From Eubacterium sp. (GTDB lineage Bacteria; Bacillota; Clostridia; Lachnospirales; Lachnospiraceae): a DNA stretch of 48,840 nt. Both the position numbers and the translations under genes were made by a program. Of the stretch, positions 14,791 through 24,637 are shown one piece after another (position 1 is the stretch's first letter; each line of letters opens with the position of its first letter). The notes beneath the pieces are model-generated. The model made no database searches and was not told where the DNA came from. It saw only the letters and a list, made by a program, of their open reading frames with translations. The stretch is from the NCBI GenBank assembly GCA_017433615.1, contig JAFRGW010000010.1:1-48840 (forward strand). The letters are read 5' to 3'.

Positions 14791-15764
14791 AGCAGATTGA
14801 TCAGGCGATCAAAGACAATCAGTTTGCGGGCGTCTATCTCCTGTATGGAGAGGAAGAGTTTCTGAAGACGCGGTACCGGCAGAGGCTTGTGCGCGCACTT
14901 GTTGCGCCGGATGATACGATGAATCTGACGCGTTTTCTGGAGAAGGATGCGACAGAAGATGCAATCATCTCACAGGGGGAAACGATGCCGTTCTTCGCGC
15001 CGCGCCGCGTCATCGTTGCCGAGAATACGGGCCTCTTTAAGCGCAGTGCGGATGCACTTGCCGATTATCTCGGAAGACTGCCGGAATACCTGGTGCTGAT
15101 CTTCCAGGAGACAGAGATTGACAAGCGGGGACGGCTCTACAAAGCAGTTAAGAAATATGGCCATGCGGCAGAGTTTCCGGTGCAGAAAGAGGAGATCCTG
15201 ATGCGCTGGGTGCTGGGAGAGCTGAAGAAAGAGCAGAAGAAAATCACCCGGCCGGACATGGAGTATTTTCTCTCTATGAGCGGTACAGACATGGGAAATA
15301 TCACCCAGGAACTGGAAAAGCTGTTTTCCTATACGCTCGGCCGCGATGTAATTACACGCGCGGATATCGATGCAGTATGTACGCGGCAGATCACCAACCG
15401 GATTTTCGACATGGTTCGTGCCGTGGGTGCCCACAATCAGCGCAGAGCGCTGGAACTATATGAGGATCTGCTCTCGCTGAAAGAGCAGCCGATGCGGATT
15501 CTTTATCTGCTCGCACGTGAATTTAACGTAATCTACCAGGTGAAATGCCTGAGTGAAGCGGGACAGAATCAGAAGGAGATTGCTGCAAAAGCCGGTGTTC
15601 CGCCGTTTGCGGTCCGCAATTATATGCCGTTGGCAAAACAGTATGAAAAGAAGTATCTGGAATCGGTACTGGAAGCATTTACGGAGGCGGAGACAGATGT
15701 CAAGACCGGCAGGCTGAATGACCGCCTGGCGGTTGAGTTGATGCTGATCCGCTACAGCACCTGA
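14787..15764 (+). CDS. holA: DNA polymerase III delta subunit
   Basis: A 325-residue HolA, the clamp-loader subunit that opens the sliding clamp. The N-terminal AAA+-like domain carries YLLYGEEEFL (18-27), as in the family. The middle has LIFQETEIDKRGRLYK (104-119) and the C-terminal helical collar has REFNVIYQVK and RNYMPLAKQYEKKYL. Like other delta subunits it lacks a working Walker A motif. Length matches Firmicutes homologues. It overlaps the glycosyltransferase stop by four bases. In clostridia holA usually lies near rpsT, which is found here about 1 kb downstream on the opposite strand. Confidence 0.92.
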   Translation: MKQIDQAIKDNQFAGVYLLYGEEEFLKTRYRQRLVRALVAPDDTMNLTRFLEKDATEDAIISQGETMPFFAPRRVIVAENTGLFKRSADALADYLGRLPEYLVLIFQETEIDKRGRLYKAVKKYGHAAEFPVQKEEILMRWVLGELKKEQKKITRPDMEYFLSMSGTDMGNITQELEKLFSYTLGRDVITRADIDAVCTRQITNRIFDMVRAVGAHNQRRALELYEDLLSLKEQPMRILYLLAREFNVIYQVKCLSEAGQNQKEIAAKAGVPPFAVRNYMPLAKQYEKKYLESVLEAFTEAETDVKTGRLNDRLAVELMLIRYST

Positions 15765-15877
15765 TTTATGACAGGATGCTCTAGAACAGGGAAAATACAT
15801 TGGTGTATTGCGCAGCCAGCCCGCACGCGACATGAAAGAGCACAATTCAAACAGTTGTTTCAGGGAGGTATGATATT

Positions 15878-16591
15878 ATGAAAGGGACAAGAATCAGATG
15901 TTTTCTGACAGTGATGGCACTTACAGGCGTTCTGACCCTGACGGCGGGCTGCGGCAGCAGTGCCGGAACGACAGAGGCATCTTCAGCGGACAGTGCCCAG
16001 GTACAGGAAACATCTTCGGCAGGCAGCGCGCAGATACAGGGAACCTCTTCTGCTGCGGCTGCATCTGAGGAGGCAGGGGCGGCATCATCCACATCTGTGA
16101 CGGAAGCTGCTGAGAGCACAACGGAACAGGAATCTTCCGTCGGAATGGCGAACCCGTGGTCAGAGACGGAGGATCTCGAGGAGGCTGCAGCGGGGTCCGG
16201 CATCCGCCTGGAGGCGCCGATGGAAGGCCTTCCGGAACACGACGGGTCACCGATGAATTTCTGGAAATATCTGTGGATGGATGATGTCATCGAAGCACGT
16301 TATGAAAATATTAACGACGAGATGATCATCCGCGCTTCTTCCGGCAGAGAAAAACAGGATCTCTCCGGCGACTATACTGAATACAGCAAGACCTGGACGG
16401 AGTATTTCAAAGGTGTGGAAGTAGAATGTATGGGTGACGGGGAAACGGTCAATCTGGCATACTTCGACTCCAATGATATTCATTTTTCAATTGGCTATCA
16501 GATGGGGGATGAAGGCAGAGGCCTGACGGTTGATGAACTGTCGTCCCTGATCATGGGAATGTATGCGGAAAAAGCCGGTACGACGGAGTAA
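15878..16591 (+). CDS. Lipoprotein of unknown function
   Basis: A 237-residue lipoprotein precursor. It has a basic start, a hydrophobic segment (9-22) and the lipobox LTAG-Cys25, so it should be lipid-anchored on the outer face of the membrane. Residues 26-95 are a Ser/Ala/Glu/Thr-rich flexible linker. Residues about 110-237 form a small acidic globular domain with paired aromatic residues (FWKYLWMDDVIEARY, YSKTWTEYFKGVEVE). I do not recognise the domain. The ribosome site is GGGAGG. It stands alone between holA and the convergent rpsT. Confidence 0.8.
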   Translation: MKGTRIRCFLTVMALTGVLTLTAGCGSSAGTTEASSADSAQVQETSSAGSAQIQGTSSAAAASEEAGAASSTSVTEAAESTTEQESSVGMANPWSETEDLEEAAAGSGIRLEAPMEGLPEHDGSPMNFWKYLWMDDVIEARYENINDEMIIRASSGREKQDLSGDYTEYSKTWTEYFKGVEVECMGDGETVNLAYFDSNDIHFSIGYQMGDEGRGLTVDELSSLIMGMYAEKAGTTE

Positions 16592-16683
16592 ATGCCCACA
16601 GGAAGCGGCAGAATTTATATAGTATGCAGTATGCCTGTGTTCGATCTGTTTCTGTGTGAGCAGCCTCATAAAGGGTGCGTGAC

Positions 16684-16723
16684 AAAAAGAAAACCCGCCG
16701 CGGGAATGAAACCGCGGCGGGTT
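16684..16723 (-). terminator. rpsT terminator
   Basis: A twelve-base-pair stem AACCCGCCGCGG/CCGCGGCGGGTT (16692-16703 with 16712-16723). On the minus strand the tail is TTTTCTTTTT, a good intrinsic terminator for rpsT. It may also stop the plus-strand lipoprotein transcript. Confidence 0.88.
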
Positions 16724-16748
16724 ATTTGGGTCATAAATAAAGGAATGC

Positions 16749-17012
16749 TTATGCCATCTTGTTGACGGCTTTGCTCAGGCGGGAAACCTTTCTGGAAGCG
16801 TTGTTCTTGTGATAAACGCCCTTGGTACATGCCTTGTCAATTGCAGAGATTGACTTCTTAAGAGCTTCCTCAGCTGCAGCCTTATCGCCTGCAGTGATGG
16901 CAGCCTCAACACCCTTGATGGATGTCTTGACAGCAGAGCGGATCGATTTGTTGCGCTCAGCGCGCTTTCTGCTTACCAGGATACGCTTCTTCGCAGATTT
17001 AATGTTAGCCAA
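16749..17012 (-). CDS. rpsT: 30S ribosomal protein S20
   Basis: An 87-residue basic, helical protein that binds 16S rRNA in the small subunit body. It begins (M)ANIKSAKKRILVSRKRAERN, the family start, and ends with RKVSRLSKAVNKMA. The start is the TTG at 17012: GGAGGTG lies five bases ahead of it and the family N-terminus begins exactly there. An upstream frame extension would need ATT and would translate the ribosome site. A weak TTG start is common in S20 genes and helps keep translation low and feedback-controlled. It has its own strong promoter about 185 bases upstream. Confidence 0.96.
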   Translation of the reverse strand: MANIKSAKKRILVSRKRAERNKSIRSAVKTSIKGVEAAITAGDKAAAEEALKKSISAIDKACTKGVYHKNNASRKVSRLSKAVNKMA

Positions 17013-17196
17013 TGTAACACCTCCGATAATCAATGATAAATAATGTGATAGACTTCTGCTTCCGTCCGGAATGACACCGGCGGCTGCATTTTACGAATCC
17101 TGCCCGGTATTGACGGTTTCCCGGCAGTTTTTCTCATGTTGCTGTGCATTTTTGTTTCAGAGGGGAGACACGAGTCCCTCGGAAACATGCTTTTTT

Positions 17197-17225
17197 ATTC
17201 TAGGACATGCGCATGTTGTTGTCAA
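17197..17225 (-). promoter_or_regulatory. rpsT promoter and long leader
   Basis: On the minus strand: TTGACA (17225-17220), a 17-base spacer, TAGAAT (17202-17197). The spacer contains the palindrome ACATGCGCATGT. The untranslated leader from about 17190 to 17013 is long and can form a CTGCCGG/CCGGGCAG hairpin. It might carry feedback control by S20, which is not shown. Confidence 0.8.
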
Positions 17226-17278
17226 GCGCTTTTACGCGAAATCGGTGCGAAAAATGGGAGGGAATTCGTTTCATCTGA

Positions 17279-17307
17279 TTGAATCCGGCGGGAGTTTTTA
17301 GTATACT
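17279..17307 (+). promoter_or_regulatory. lepA promoter
   Basis: TTGAAT (17279-17284), 17 bases, TATACT (17302-17307), diverging from the rpsT promoter. It likely drives lepA-hemW-uvrA, whose genes overlap end to start. The remaining bases of the 402-bp spacer (17013-17414) are leaders of the two divergent transcripts. Confidence 0.75.
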
Positions 17308-17414
17308 GTACGTGCTTTGCATCCGGCTGCAGACAGACCATTGTCAGCAGTCGTCGAACAAGATCTGAATGGAAGACAGAAACGTCTAATAATAGTAAAT
17401 GGAGTAAGTGAAAC

Positions 17415-19229
17415 GTGAGTACAATTGACCAGAGCAGAATCCGTAATTTCTGTATTATCGCACACATTGACCATGGCAAATCCACACTGGCGGACCGGAT
17501 TATTGAGAAGACCGGTCTCCTGACCAGCCGTGAGATGCAGAGTCAGGTGCTTGACAACATGGAACTGGAGCGGGAGCGCGGCATTACGATCAAGGCACAG
17601 GCTGTCCGGACGGTCTATCAGGCACAGGACGGGAAGGAGTATATTCTGAATCTGATTGACACCCCCGGACATGTTGACTTTAATTATGAAGTGTCCCGCA
17701 GCCTTGCTGCATGTGACGGTGCGATTCTCGTAGTAGATGCCACACAGGGTGTCGAGGCGCAGACACTTGGAAATGTCTATCTCGCCCTGGATCATGATCT
17801 GGAAGTTTATCCGGTGATCAATAAGATTGATCTGCCCAGCGCGGATCCGGAGCGCGTCAAGAATGAGGTCGAGGAGATCATTGGCATTGAGGCTGAGGAT
17901 GCGCCGGAGATCTCGGCCAAGACCGGCGAGAATGTAGAGGCGGTACTCGAAGAAATCGTAAATAAAATTCCGGCGCCTACAGGCGATGCGAAAGCCCCGC
18001 TGAAGGCACTGATTTTTGATTCAGTTTATGATGCTTATAAGGGTGTCATTATATCCGTCCGCGTGATGGAGGGAACGGTGCGCCGCGGCACGCGGATCCG
18101 TATGATGGCAACCGGCGCGGTTGAAGAAGTTGTAGAGGTCGGATATTTCGGCGCAGGACAGTTTATTCCGTGTGACGAACTGGAAGCGGGTATGGTCGGC
18201 TACATTACGGCGAGCATCAAGGAGGTCGCTGCGACACGCGTCGGTGATACGGTTACCGACGATGAGCGGCCCTGTGAGGAGGCGCTGCCGGGTTATAAAA
18301 AGGTGACGCCGATGGTTTACTGCGGTCTTTATCCGGAGGACAGTGCCAAATATCCGGAACTGCGCGATGCGCTGGAGAAACTGCAGCTTAATGACGCCTC
18401 ACTGTTTTTTGAACCGGAGACATCAGCTGCGCTCGGATTCGGATTCCGGTGCGGCTGCCTGGGCCTGCTGCATCTGGACATTATCCAGCAGCGGCTGGAG
18501 CGGGAATATGCGCTGGATCTTGTCACAACATCTCCGAGCGTTATTTACAAGGTTTATCGGACAAACGGAACGGTCGAAGAACTGACCAATCCGTCGAATC
18601 TGCCGGATCCTTCGGAAATTGAATACATGGAGGAGCCGATTGTCAAGGCAGATCTGATGGTGACCACGGAGTTTGTCGGTTCCGTCATGCAGCTGTGTGA
18701 GGAGCGGCGCGGCGAGTATCTGGGGATGGACTATCTGGACCAGACAAGAGCAGAACTGCACTATCATCTGCCGCTCAACGAGATTATTTATGACTTTTTT
18801 GATGCACTGAAATCGCGTTCCCGCGGTTATGCATCGCTTGATTACGAGGTCGTGGGCTATCAGAGGAGCGATCTGGTCAAACTGGATATCCTGGTTAACA
18901 AAGAAACCGTAGATGCGCTTTCGTTTATCGTATTCGCCGACTCGGCTTATGCCCGCGGCAGAAAGATGTGTGAAAAACTCAAGGAAGAGATTCCGCGGCA
19001 GCTGTTTGATGTGCCGATTCAGGCGGCAGTCGGATCCAAGATTATTGCGCGGGAGACGGTCAAGGCACTGCGCAAGGATGTCCTTGCCAAATGCTACGGC
19101 GGTGACATTACCCGTAAGAAAAAACTGCTCGAGAAGCAGAAAGAGGGTAAGAAGCGAATGCGTCAGGTCGGCAGCGTAGAAATCCCGAAAGATGCATTTA
19201 TGAATGTGCTTAAGTTAGATGAGAACTGA
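17415..19229 (+). CDS. lepA: Elongation factor 4 (back-translocating GTPase LepA)
   Basis: A 604-residue translational GTPase. G1 is AHIDHGKST (16-24), G3 is DTPGH (about 81-85) and G4 is NKID (about 135-138). Domains II, III and V are present, plus the LepA-specific C-terminal domain ending with the basic segment [15 protein letters not shown]. It acts on ribosomes stalled under ionic or other stress. The start is GTG 17415, preceded by AATGGAG, and gives the family N-terminus [16 protein letters not shown]. Length is the family norm. hemW begins within its last 11 bases, so the pair is translationally coupled, a common Firmicutes arrangement. Confidence 0.96.
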   Translation: MSTIDQSRIRNFCIIAHIDHGKSTLADRIIEKTGLLTSREMQSQVLDNMELERERGITIKAQAVRTVYQAQDGKEYILNLIDTPGHVDFNYEVSRSLAACDGAILVVDATQGVEAQTLGNVYLALDHDLEVYPVINKIDLPSADPERVKNEVEEIIGIEAEDAPEISAKTGENVEAVLEEIVNKIPAPTGDAKAPLKALIFDSVYDAYKGVIISVRVMEGTVRRGTRIRMMATGAVEEVVEVGYFGAGQFIPCDELEAGMVGYITASIKEVAATRVGDTVTDDERPCEEALPGYKKVTPMVYCGLYPEDSAKYPELRDALEKLQLNDASLFFEPETSAALGFGFRCGCLGLLHLDIIQQRLEREYALDLVTTSPSVIYKVYRTNGTVEELTNPSNLPDPSEIEYMEEPIVKADLMVTTEFVGSVMQLCEERRGEYLGMDYLDQTRAELHYHLPLNEIIYDFFDALKSRSRGYASLDYEVVGYQRSDLVKLDILVNKETVDALSFIVFADSAYARGRKMCEKLKEEIPRQLFDVPIQAAVGSKIIARETVKALRKDVLAKCYGGDITRKKKLLEKQKEGKKRMRQVGSVEIPKDAFMNVLKLDEN

Positions 19230-20586
19230 CACGTTTGAATTATACATACATATCCCGTTCTGTGTCCGAAAGTGCGGTTACTGTGATTTTCTGAGCTTTC
19301 CGGCAGGAAAAGATGTACAGCTGCGCTATCTGGAAGCGCTGAAGACAGAGATCCGGGATACAGGGGAACGACTTCGCAGGACAGATCTGCGTTCAGACAG
19401 GAGCCGGTCTGTGAAGGAACGCCGGGGAGAATGGAACCCTGAGAGAATTACATCCATTTTCATCGGCGGCGGGACGCCTTCTGTGCTGACGGGAGACCAG
19501 ATCGCTGCGGTGATGGATGCCGTCCGGGAATCCTTTTTGGTACAGAGCGACGCTGAAATCACGATTGAGGCAAATCCCGGCACACTGGACCCGGAGAAAC
19601 TGCGCAGGTTCCGCGCGGCAGGGATCAACCGGATTTCAATCGGCTGCCAGTCTATGCATGACCGGGAGCTGGTCCGCATGGGAAGAATTCACAGTCATGC
19701 AGAGTTTCTGCAGAGCTATCAGTGGGCGCGGCAGGCGGGATTTGACAACATTAATGTTGATCTGATCGCGGCACTGCCGGGGCAGACTCTGGCGGACTGG
19801 CGGGATACCCTTCATACCGCCGCGGCACTCGGGCCGGAGCATATTTCCGCATACAACCTGATTCTGGAGGAAGGTACACCTTTTTATGAACAGCGGGATA
19901 CCCTGGATCTTCCGGATGAGGATACAGAGCGTGCAATGTATGAGGAAACCGCTTCGATTCTTGCAGCGTATGGATACCGGCAATATGAATTATCCAATTA
20001 TGCAAAACCGGGGATGACATGCCGACACAATCAGGGATACTGGACTGGCATTCCGTATCTGGGAATGGGACTCGGCGCCGCATCTTACTGGCCGGCAGAT
20101 GCCGGGGGATGGCTGCCGGATGGCAGTGTAAGGTCGGCCGGTTACAGTGTACGGCCGTCAGATGAAAGCGCACAGCCAACAGAAGATACTTTGCGGACTG
20201 CGGAAGATACTGTGCGGCCTGCGGAAGACAGCGTTCTGCTGAAAACCGGGACAGAGCCGCAGATGGTCCGGTACAACAATACATCAGAACTTCAGCAGTA
20301 TCTCGCTGCTGCCAGAACGAAGGAAAGCAGAATTGACAGCAGCACCATCGAACGGCTCAGTCAGCCGGACTGTATGGCAGAGTTTATGATTCTGGGACTG
20401 CGCATGACGGACGGAATTTCAAAAGCAGAATTCCGCAGGCGGTTTGACCGGGAGCCGGACCAGGTCTATGGGGAGATTATCCGCAAGTATCAGAATGCGG
20501 GCCTGCTGCAGTGTGAGGAAGACAGAATATTTCTGACCGGGCGGGGGCGGTCCCTCGCCAATGTGGTTATGATGGAGTTTTTATGA
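19219..20586 (+). CDS. hemW: HemW-like radical SAM heme chaperone with a repetitive insertion
   Basis: A 455-residue radical SAM protein, longer than the usual 370-390. Cluster cysteines are C15, C19 and C22 ([12 protein letters not shown]). Also visible are FIGGGTPS (81-88), NPGT (119-122), SIGCQSM and the C-terminal HemW domain with FMILGLRM. HemW binds heme and helps deliver it; many older annotations call it coproporphyrinogen oxidase. The extra length comes from two insertions: a basic stretch (about 50-72) and a low-complexity segment (about 303-345) containing imperfect repeats of the type [11 protein letters not shown], placed between the barrel and the C-terminal domain. It overlaps lepA by 11 bases and uvrA by 4. 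Confidence 0.88.
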   Translation: MRTDTFELYIHIPFCVRKCGYCDFLSFPAGKDVQLRYLEALKTEIRDTGERLRRTDLRSDRSRSVKERRGEWNPERITSIFIGGGTPSVLTGDQIAAVMDAVRESFLVQSDAEITIEANPGTLDPEKLRRFRAAGINRISIGCQSMHDRELVRMGRIHSHAEFLQSYQWARQAGFDNINVDLIAALPGQTLADWRDTLHTAAALGPEHISAYNLILEEGTPFYEQRDTLDLPDEDTERAMYEETASILAAYGYRQYELSNYAKPGMTCRHNQGYWTGIPYLGMGLGAASYWPADAGGWLPDGSVRSAGYSVRPSDESAQPTEDTLRTAEDTVRPAEDSVLLKTGTEPQMVRYNNTSELQQYLAAARTKESRIDSSTIERLSQPDCMAEFMILGLRMTDGISKAEFRRRFDREPDQVYGEIIRKYQNAGLLQCEEDRIFLTGRGRSLANVVMMEFL

Positions 20587-23450
20587 GCGAAAAGACAACA
20601 AAGCCCTTCATTAAAATCCGGGGGGCTGCAGAGAACAATTTAAAACACATCGATGTGGATATTCCGCGCAATGAACTGGTGGTGCTCACCGGACTTTCCG
20701 GGTCCGGCAAGAGCTCTCTGGCATTTGATACTATTTATGCGGAAGGGCAGCGGCGCTATATTGAGAGCCTTTCTTCCTATGCGCGGCAGTTTCTCGGGCA
20801 GATGGAAAAGCCGGACGTCGAGATGATCGAAGGACTTCCGCCGGCAATCTCAATTGATCAGAAGGCGACGAACCGCAATCCGCGCTCGACAGTCGGAACC
20901 GTGACGGAAATCTATGATTATTTCCGTCTTCTTTATGCGCGCATCGGGACACCGCACTGCCCGAACTGCGGCAGGGAAATCAGCCGCCAGACAGTCGATC
21001 AGATGGTTGACAGGATCATGGAACTGCCGGAGCGGACAAAGATTCAGCTTCTGGCACCGGTGGTGCGCGGCCGTAAGGGAAGACATGAGAAGGTACTGGC
21101 CAGTGCGCAAAAAGCGGGCTATGTGCGCGCAATGATCGATGGAAACCAGTATGAGCTGACAGAAGAGATCCGGCTGGATAAAAATATCAAACATAATATC
21201 GAGATTATCGTGGACCGCCTGGTCGTAAAAGAGGGAATCGAGAAGCGTCTGACCGATTCGATCGAGACCGTACTCAAGCTCTCTGACGGTCTTTTGATTG
21301 TTGATAAAATGGATGATGACCCGATGCGTTTCAGCCAGAGCTTTTCCTGCCCGGACTGCGGGATCAGCATGGAGGAAATCGAGCCGAGAAGCTTTTCTTT
21401 CAACAACCCGTTCGGCGCATGCCCGGTCTGCGCGGGACTTGGCTATAAGATGGAATTTGATGCGGAACTGCTGATTCCGGATCCATCCGTCTCGATCAAT
21501 GACGGCGCAATTGTTGTGCCGGGATGGCAGTCTGCGACGAAAAAAGGCAGTTTTACGAATGCAATACTGGAAGCCCTCGCGAAGGAATATGATTTTTCGC
21601 TGGACACGCCGTTTCAGGATTATCCGAAAAAGATTAAGGATATTTTACTGCATGGAACAAACGGGCATGAAGTGAAAGTGCATTACCGCGGACAGATGGG
21701 TGTCGGCGTTTATGACATTGCATTTGAGGGACTGATCCGCAATGTGGAGCGCAGATACCGGGAAACTGCTTCTGAGAGCAGCAAGCAGGAATATGAGACA
21801 TACATGCGGATTACAGACTGTACGGAGTGTCATGGGCAGCGACTGAAAGCCACATCGCTGGCGGTCACCGTTGCGGATAAAAATATTTACGAGATTACAC
21901 AGCTTTCGGTTGAGAAACTCAGTACATTCATGGAAAAAATGGAGCTGACGGAACAGCAGCATCTGATCGGCGACCAGATCATCAAGGAGATCTGTGCGCG
22001 CGTGGGATTTCTGAATGCAGTCGGACTGGATTATCTGACACTTGCCCGCGCCACGGGCACACTTTCCGGCGGCGAGGCACAGCGGATCCGTCTCGCAACA
22101 CAGATCGGATCCGGCCTGGTGGGGGTTGCCTATATACTGGATGAACCGAGTATCGGCCTGCATCAGCGGGACAATGACAAACTGCTGGCTACCCTGAAGC
22201 AGCTGCGGGATCTTGGTAATTCAGTGATCGTTGTTGAACATGATGAAGATACCATGCGTGCGGCAGACTGCATTATTGACATCGGTCCCGGCGCCGGAGA
22301 ACACGGCGGAGAACTGGTCTGCCAGGGAACTGCGCAGGAACTGATGCAGTGTGAGCGTTCGGTCACAGGTGCCTATCTCTCCGGGAGAAAATCCATCGCA
22401 GTGCCGGAAGTGCGGAAGAAGCCGACAGGCTGGCTGACGGTAAAAGGCGCTGCTGAAAACAATCTGAAACGGATCAATGTTAAATTTCCGGTCGGTGTAT
22501 TTACCTGTGTCACAGGCGTTTCCGGGTCAGGCAAAAGCTCACTGGTAAATGAAATACTCTATAAACGGCTGCAGCGTGATCTGAACCGGGCGCATACCAT
22601 TCCGGGTAAACACAAAGAACTGCTCGGTGAAGAACAGCTGGATAAGGTTATCAATATTGACCAGTCGCCGATCGGGCGCACGCCGCGTTCCAATCCGGCA
22701 ACGTATACCGGCGTATTTGATATGATTCGTGATTTATTTGCAGCCACGAGCGAGGCAAAAGCCCGCGGCTACAAAAAAGGAAGGTTCAGCTTCAATGTCA
22801 AGGGCGGCAGATGTGAAGCCTGTGCCGGAGACGGTCTGTTAAAGATTGAGATGCATTTCCTGCCGGATGTCTATGTTCCGTGCGAAGTGTGTCACGGAAA
22901 ACGCTACAACCGCGAGACGCTGGAAGTAAAATATAAGGGAAAAAGTATTTACGATGTCCTGAACATGACAGTCGAAGAGGCGGTCACATTTTTTGAAAAT
23001 GTACCGTCGATCAGGAGAAAGATTGAGACGCTGAATGATGTCGGCCTTTCCTATATCCGGCTTGGACAGCCCTCCACGACGCTGTCCGGCGGCGAGGCGC
23101 AGCGCGTCAAACTGGCGACGGAACTCTCGAAGAGAAGCACAGGCAATACCATCTATATTCTGGATGAACCGACAACCGGTCTGCATTTTGCCGACGTCGA
23201 CAAGCTGGTAGGCATTTTGCGGCGTCTGGCAGAAGGCGGAAACACTGTGGTCGTCATTGAACACAACCTCGATGTTATCAAGACGGCAGATTATATTATT
23301 GATCTCGGACCGGAGGGCGGAGACCGCGGCGGAACGCTGCTGGCGGAAGGTACGCCGGAAGAAATCGCGAAGAATCCGGCGAGCTACACGGGGCAGTACC
23401 TCGCGAAATATCTGGATCCCGAAATTCAGAAGAGAGCCCGAAAGGTTTGA
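20583..23450 (+). CDS. uvrA: UvrABC excinuclease subunit A
   Basis: A 955-residue UvrA, the damage-sensing ATPase of nucleotide excision repair. It has two ABC-type ATPase halves, each with Walker A (GLSGSGKSS at 37-45 and GVSGSGKSS near 645), a signature (LSGGEAQR, twice) and Walker B (YILDEPS and YILDEPT). Zinc modules are visible as CPDCG...CPVC and CEACAGDG...[10 protein letters not shown]. Length is normal. The start overlaps the hemW stop (ATGA), so lepA-hemW-uvrA are probably one transcript. The stop codon lies within the -35 box of the next gene's promoter. Confidence 0.97.
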   Translation: MSEKTTKPFIKIRGAAENNLKHIDVDIPRNELVVLTGLSGSGKSSLAFDTIYAEGQRRYIESLSSYARQFLGQMEKPDVEMIEGLPPAISIDQKATNRNPRSTVGTVTEIYDYFRLLYARIGTPHCPNCGREISRQTVDQMVDRIMELPERTKIQLLAPVVRGRKGRHEKVLASAQKAGYVRAMIDGNQYELTEEIRLDKNIKHNIEIIVDRLVVKEGIEKRLTDSIETVLKLSDGLLIVDKMDDDPMRFSQSFSCPDCGISMEEIEPRSFSFNNPFGACPVCAGLGYKMEFDAELLIPDPSVSINDGAIVVPGWQSATKKGSFTNAILEALAKEYDFSLDTPFQDYPKKIKDILLHGTNGHEVKVHYRGQMGVGVYDIAFEGLIRNVERRYRETASESSKQEYETYMRITDCTECHGQRLKATSLAVTVADKNIYEITQLSVEKLSTFMEKMELTEQQHLIGDQIIKEICARVGFLNAVGLDYLTLARATGTLSGGEAQRIRLATQIGSGLVGVAYILDEPSIGLHQRDNDKLLATLKQLRDLGNSVIVVEHDEDTMRAADCIIDIGPGAGEHGGELVCQGTAQELMQCERSVTGAYLSGRKSIAVPEVRKKPTGWLTVKGAAENNLKRINVKFPVGVFTCVTGVSGSGKSSLVNEILYKRLQRDLNRAHTIPGKHKELLGEEQLDKVINIDQSPIGRTPRSNPATYTGVFDMIRDLFAATSEAKARGYKKGRFSFNVKGGRCEACAGDGLLKIEMHFLPDVYVPCEVCHGKRYNRETLEVKYKGKSIYDVLNMTVEEAVTFFENVPSIRRKIETLNDVGLSYIRLGQPSTTLSGGEAQRVKLATELSKRSTGNTIYILDEPTTGLHFADVDKLVGILRRLAEGGNTVVVIEHNLDVIKTADYIIDLGPEGGDRGGTLLAEGTPEEIAKNPASYTGQYLAKYLDPEIQKRARKV

Positions 23451-23475
23451 CATAATACTTATCCACGGATATAAT
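23447..23475 (+). promoter_or_regulatory. Consensus promoter overlapping the uvrA stop codon
   Basis: TTGACA (23447-23452), exactly 17 bases, then TATAAT (23470-23475): both boxes match the vegetative consensus perfectly. The TGA of uvrA is inside the -35 box. It drives the mreB-like gene and perhaps recD2 and comF. Confidence 0.9.
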
Positions 23476-23503
23476 AAGCATTATATTGTATAAAGGAGAC
23501 AGG

Positions 23504-24508
23504 ATGGCAGCAGTTACAGATATAGGAATTGACCTGGGGACTTCTACAATTGCCGTATATGTGCGCGGCAAGGGAATTACAATCCGGGAACCCGCACTGG
23601 TTGCGTATGACGCAGATGCGGGAAAAGTACGTGCGATCGGGGATGAGGCGCGGCAGCTTGTCGGTCATACGACCGGCAATCATGTGGCGATCAAACCGCT
23701 GGCACAAGGAAAGATTTCTGATTTCATGGTGATCGAGCGGATGCTTCGTTATTTTGTCGACAAAGCGATCGGAAGAAGAGGCATCCTGAAGCCGCGTGTA
23801 TCGATCTGTGTTCCCAGTGGCGTGACCGAGATTGAGAAGCGTGCGGTCATCGAGGCAACCTATCAGGCCGGCGCCCGCGATGTGACGCTGGTCAAGGAGC
23901 CGATTGCCGCTGCGATCGGTGCAGATCTTGATATTACCAGACCGAACGGGAATATGGTCGTGGACATCGGCGGCGGCCTCACAGATATTGCAGTGATGTC
24001 GCTGTGCGGAATTGTCGTTTCGGCATCGATTCCGGTAGCAGGTGATAATATGACACGCGCGATCATTTCATTTCTGCGCAGTAATTACGGACTGTTTATC
24101 GGAGAGCAGACGGCAGAATCTGTCAAGCTGAAGCTTGGCTCATCTGTCGGAAGTGAGGAAAAAGAGAAGCTGACGATCAATGGCAGAAATGTCGCGACGG
24201 GACTTCCGAAAACGGTTACACTTACCAGAAGTGATGTGCAGGAGGCGTTTCGTGATCCGATCCGTCAGATTGTGGAAGCTGTGCGCAATGTTCTGGAACG
24301 GACACCGCCGGATCTTGCCGGAGACCTGCAGAACAGGGGAATTGTGCTTGCCGGCGGCGGATGCCGCATTGAAGGACTGGAGCATATCCTCGAAAAGCAG
24401 ACAGGGCTGCATGTTATGACAGCGCAGAATCCGGAATCGGTCGTGGCACATGGCACATGGAAATTTGCTTCTGTACTGGATGCATTTGAGAACGGGAATG
24501 TCCGCTGA
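23504..24508 (+). CDS. MreB/Mbl-like rod-shape actin homologue
   Basis: A 334-residue bacterial actin. It has phosphate-1 DLGTSTIAVYV (near residue 10), phosphate-2 VVDIGGGLTDIAV (about 155-167), adenosine motif GIVLAGGG (about 286-293) and the connecting KEPIAAAIGA. MreB-family filaments under the membrane guide side-wall peptidoglycan synthesis. The start ATG 23504 follows AAAGGAGA. An earlier in-frame codon would include the ribosome site. It is not beside mreC/mreD here, which fits an Mbl- or MreBH-type paralogue, so I give no exact symbol. Transcription starts from the consensus promoter in the uvrA stop region. Confidence 0.9.
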   Translation: MAAVTDIGIDLGTSTIAVYVRGKGITIREPALVAYDADAGKVRAIGDEARQLVGHTTGNHVAIKPLAQGKISDFMVIERMLRYFVDKAIGRRGILKPRVSICVPSGVTEIEKRAVIEATYQAGARDVTLVKEPIAAAIGADLDITRPNGNMVVDIGGGLTDIAVMSLCGIVVSASIPVAGDNMTRAIISFLRSNYGLFIGEQTAESVKLKLGSSVGSEEKEKLTINGRNVATGLPKTVTLTRSDVQEAFRDPIRQIVEAVRNVLERTPPDLAGDLQNRGIVLAGGGCRIEGLEHILEKQTGLHVMTAQNPESVVAHGTWKFASVLDAFENGNVR

Positions 24509-24533
24509 CGGGCTGTATCGCATTGGAAAATGA

Positions 24534-24590
24534 CCCGCCGCTGCAGGCGGCGGGCAGCAAAGCAGTCTCAGCGGCGGGACCGGAACGCAG
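24534..24590. repeat. Dispersed structured element, partial copy 1 (upstream of recD2)
   Basis: A perfect hairpin CCCGCCGC/GCGGCGGG (24534-24541 with 24547-24554), then GGCGGGACCGGAACGCAG (24573-24590), which resembles the core GGGACTTGAACGCAG of the thyA-upstream copy. It lies in the short gap before recD2. Confidence 0.4.
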
Positions 24591-24637
24591 CTGCAGATGC
24601 CCCGCTGCTGCAGGCAGCAGGTATGCGGAGAACGATT

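Noticed and set aside
24530-24637. Longer RecD2 N-terminus
   Set aside because: The extra residues are Arg/Ala-rich translation of a hairpin repeat, and a ribosome site precedes the ATG at 24638.
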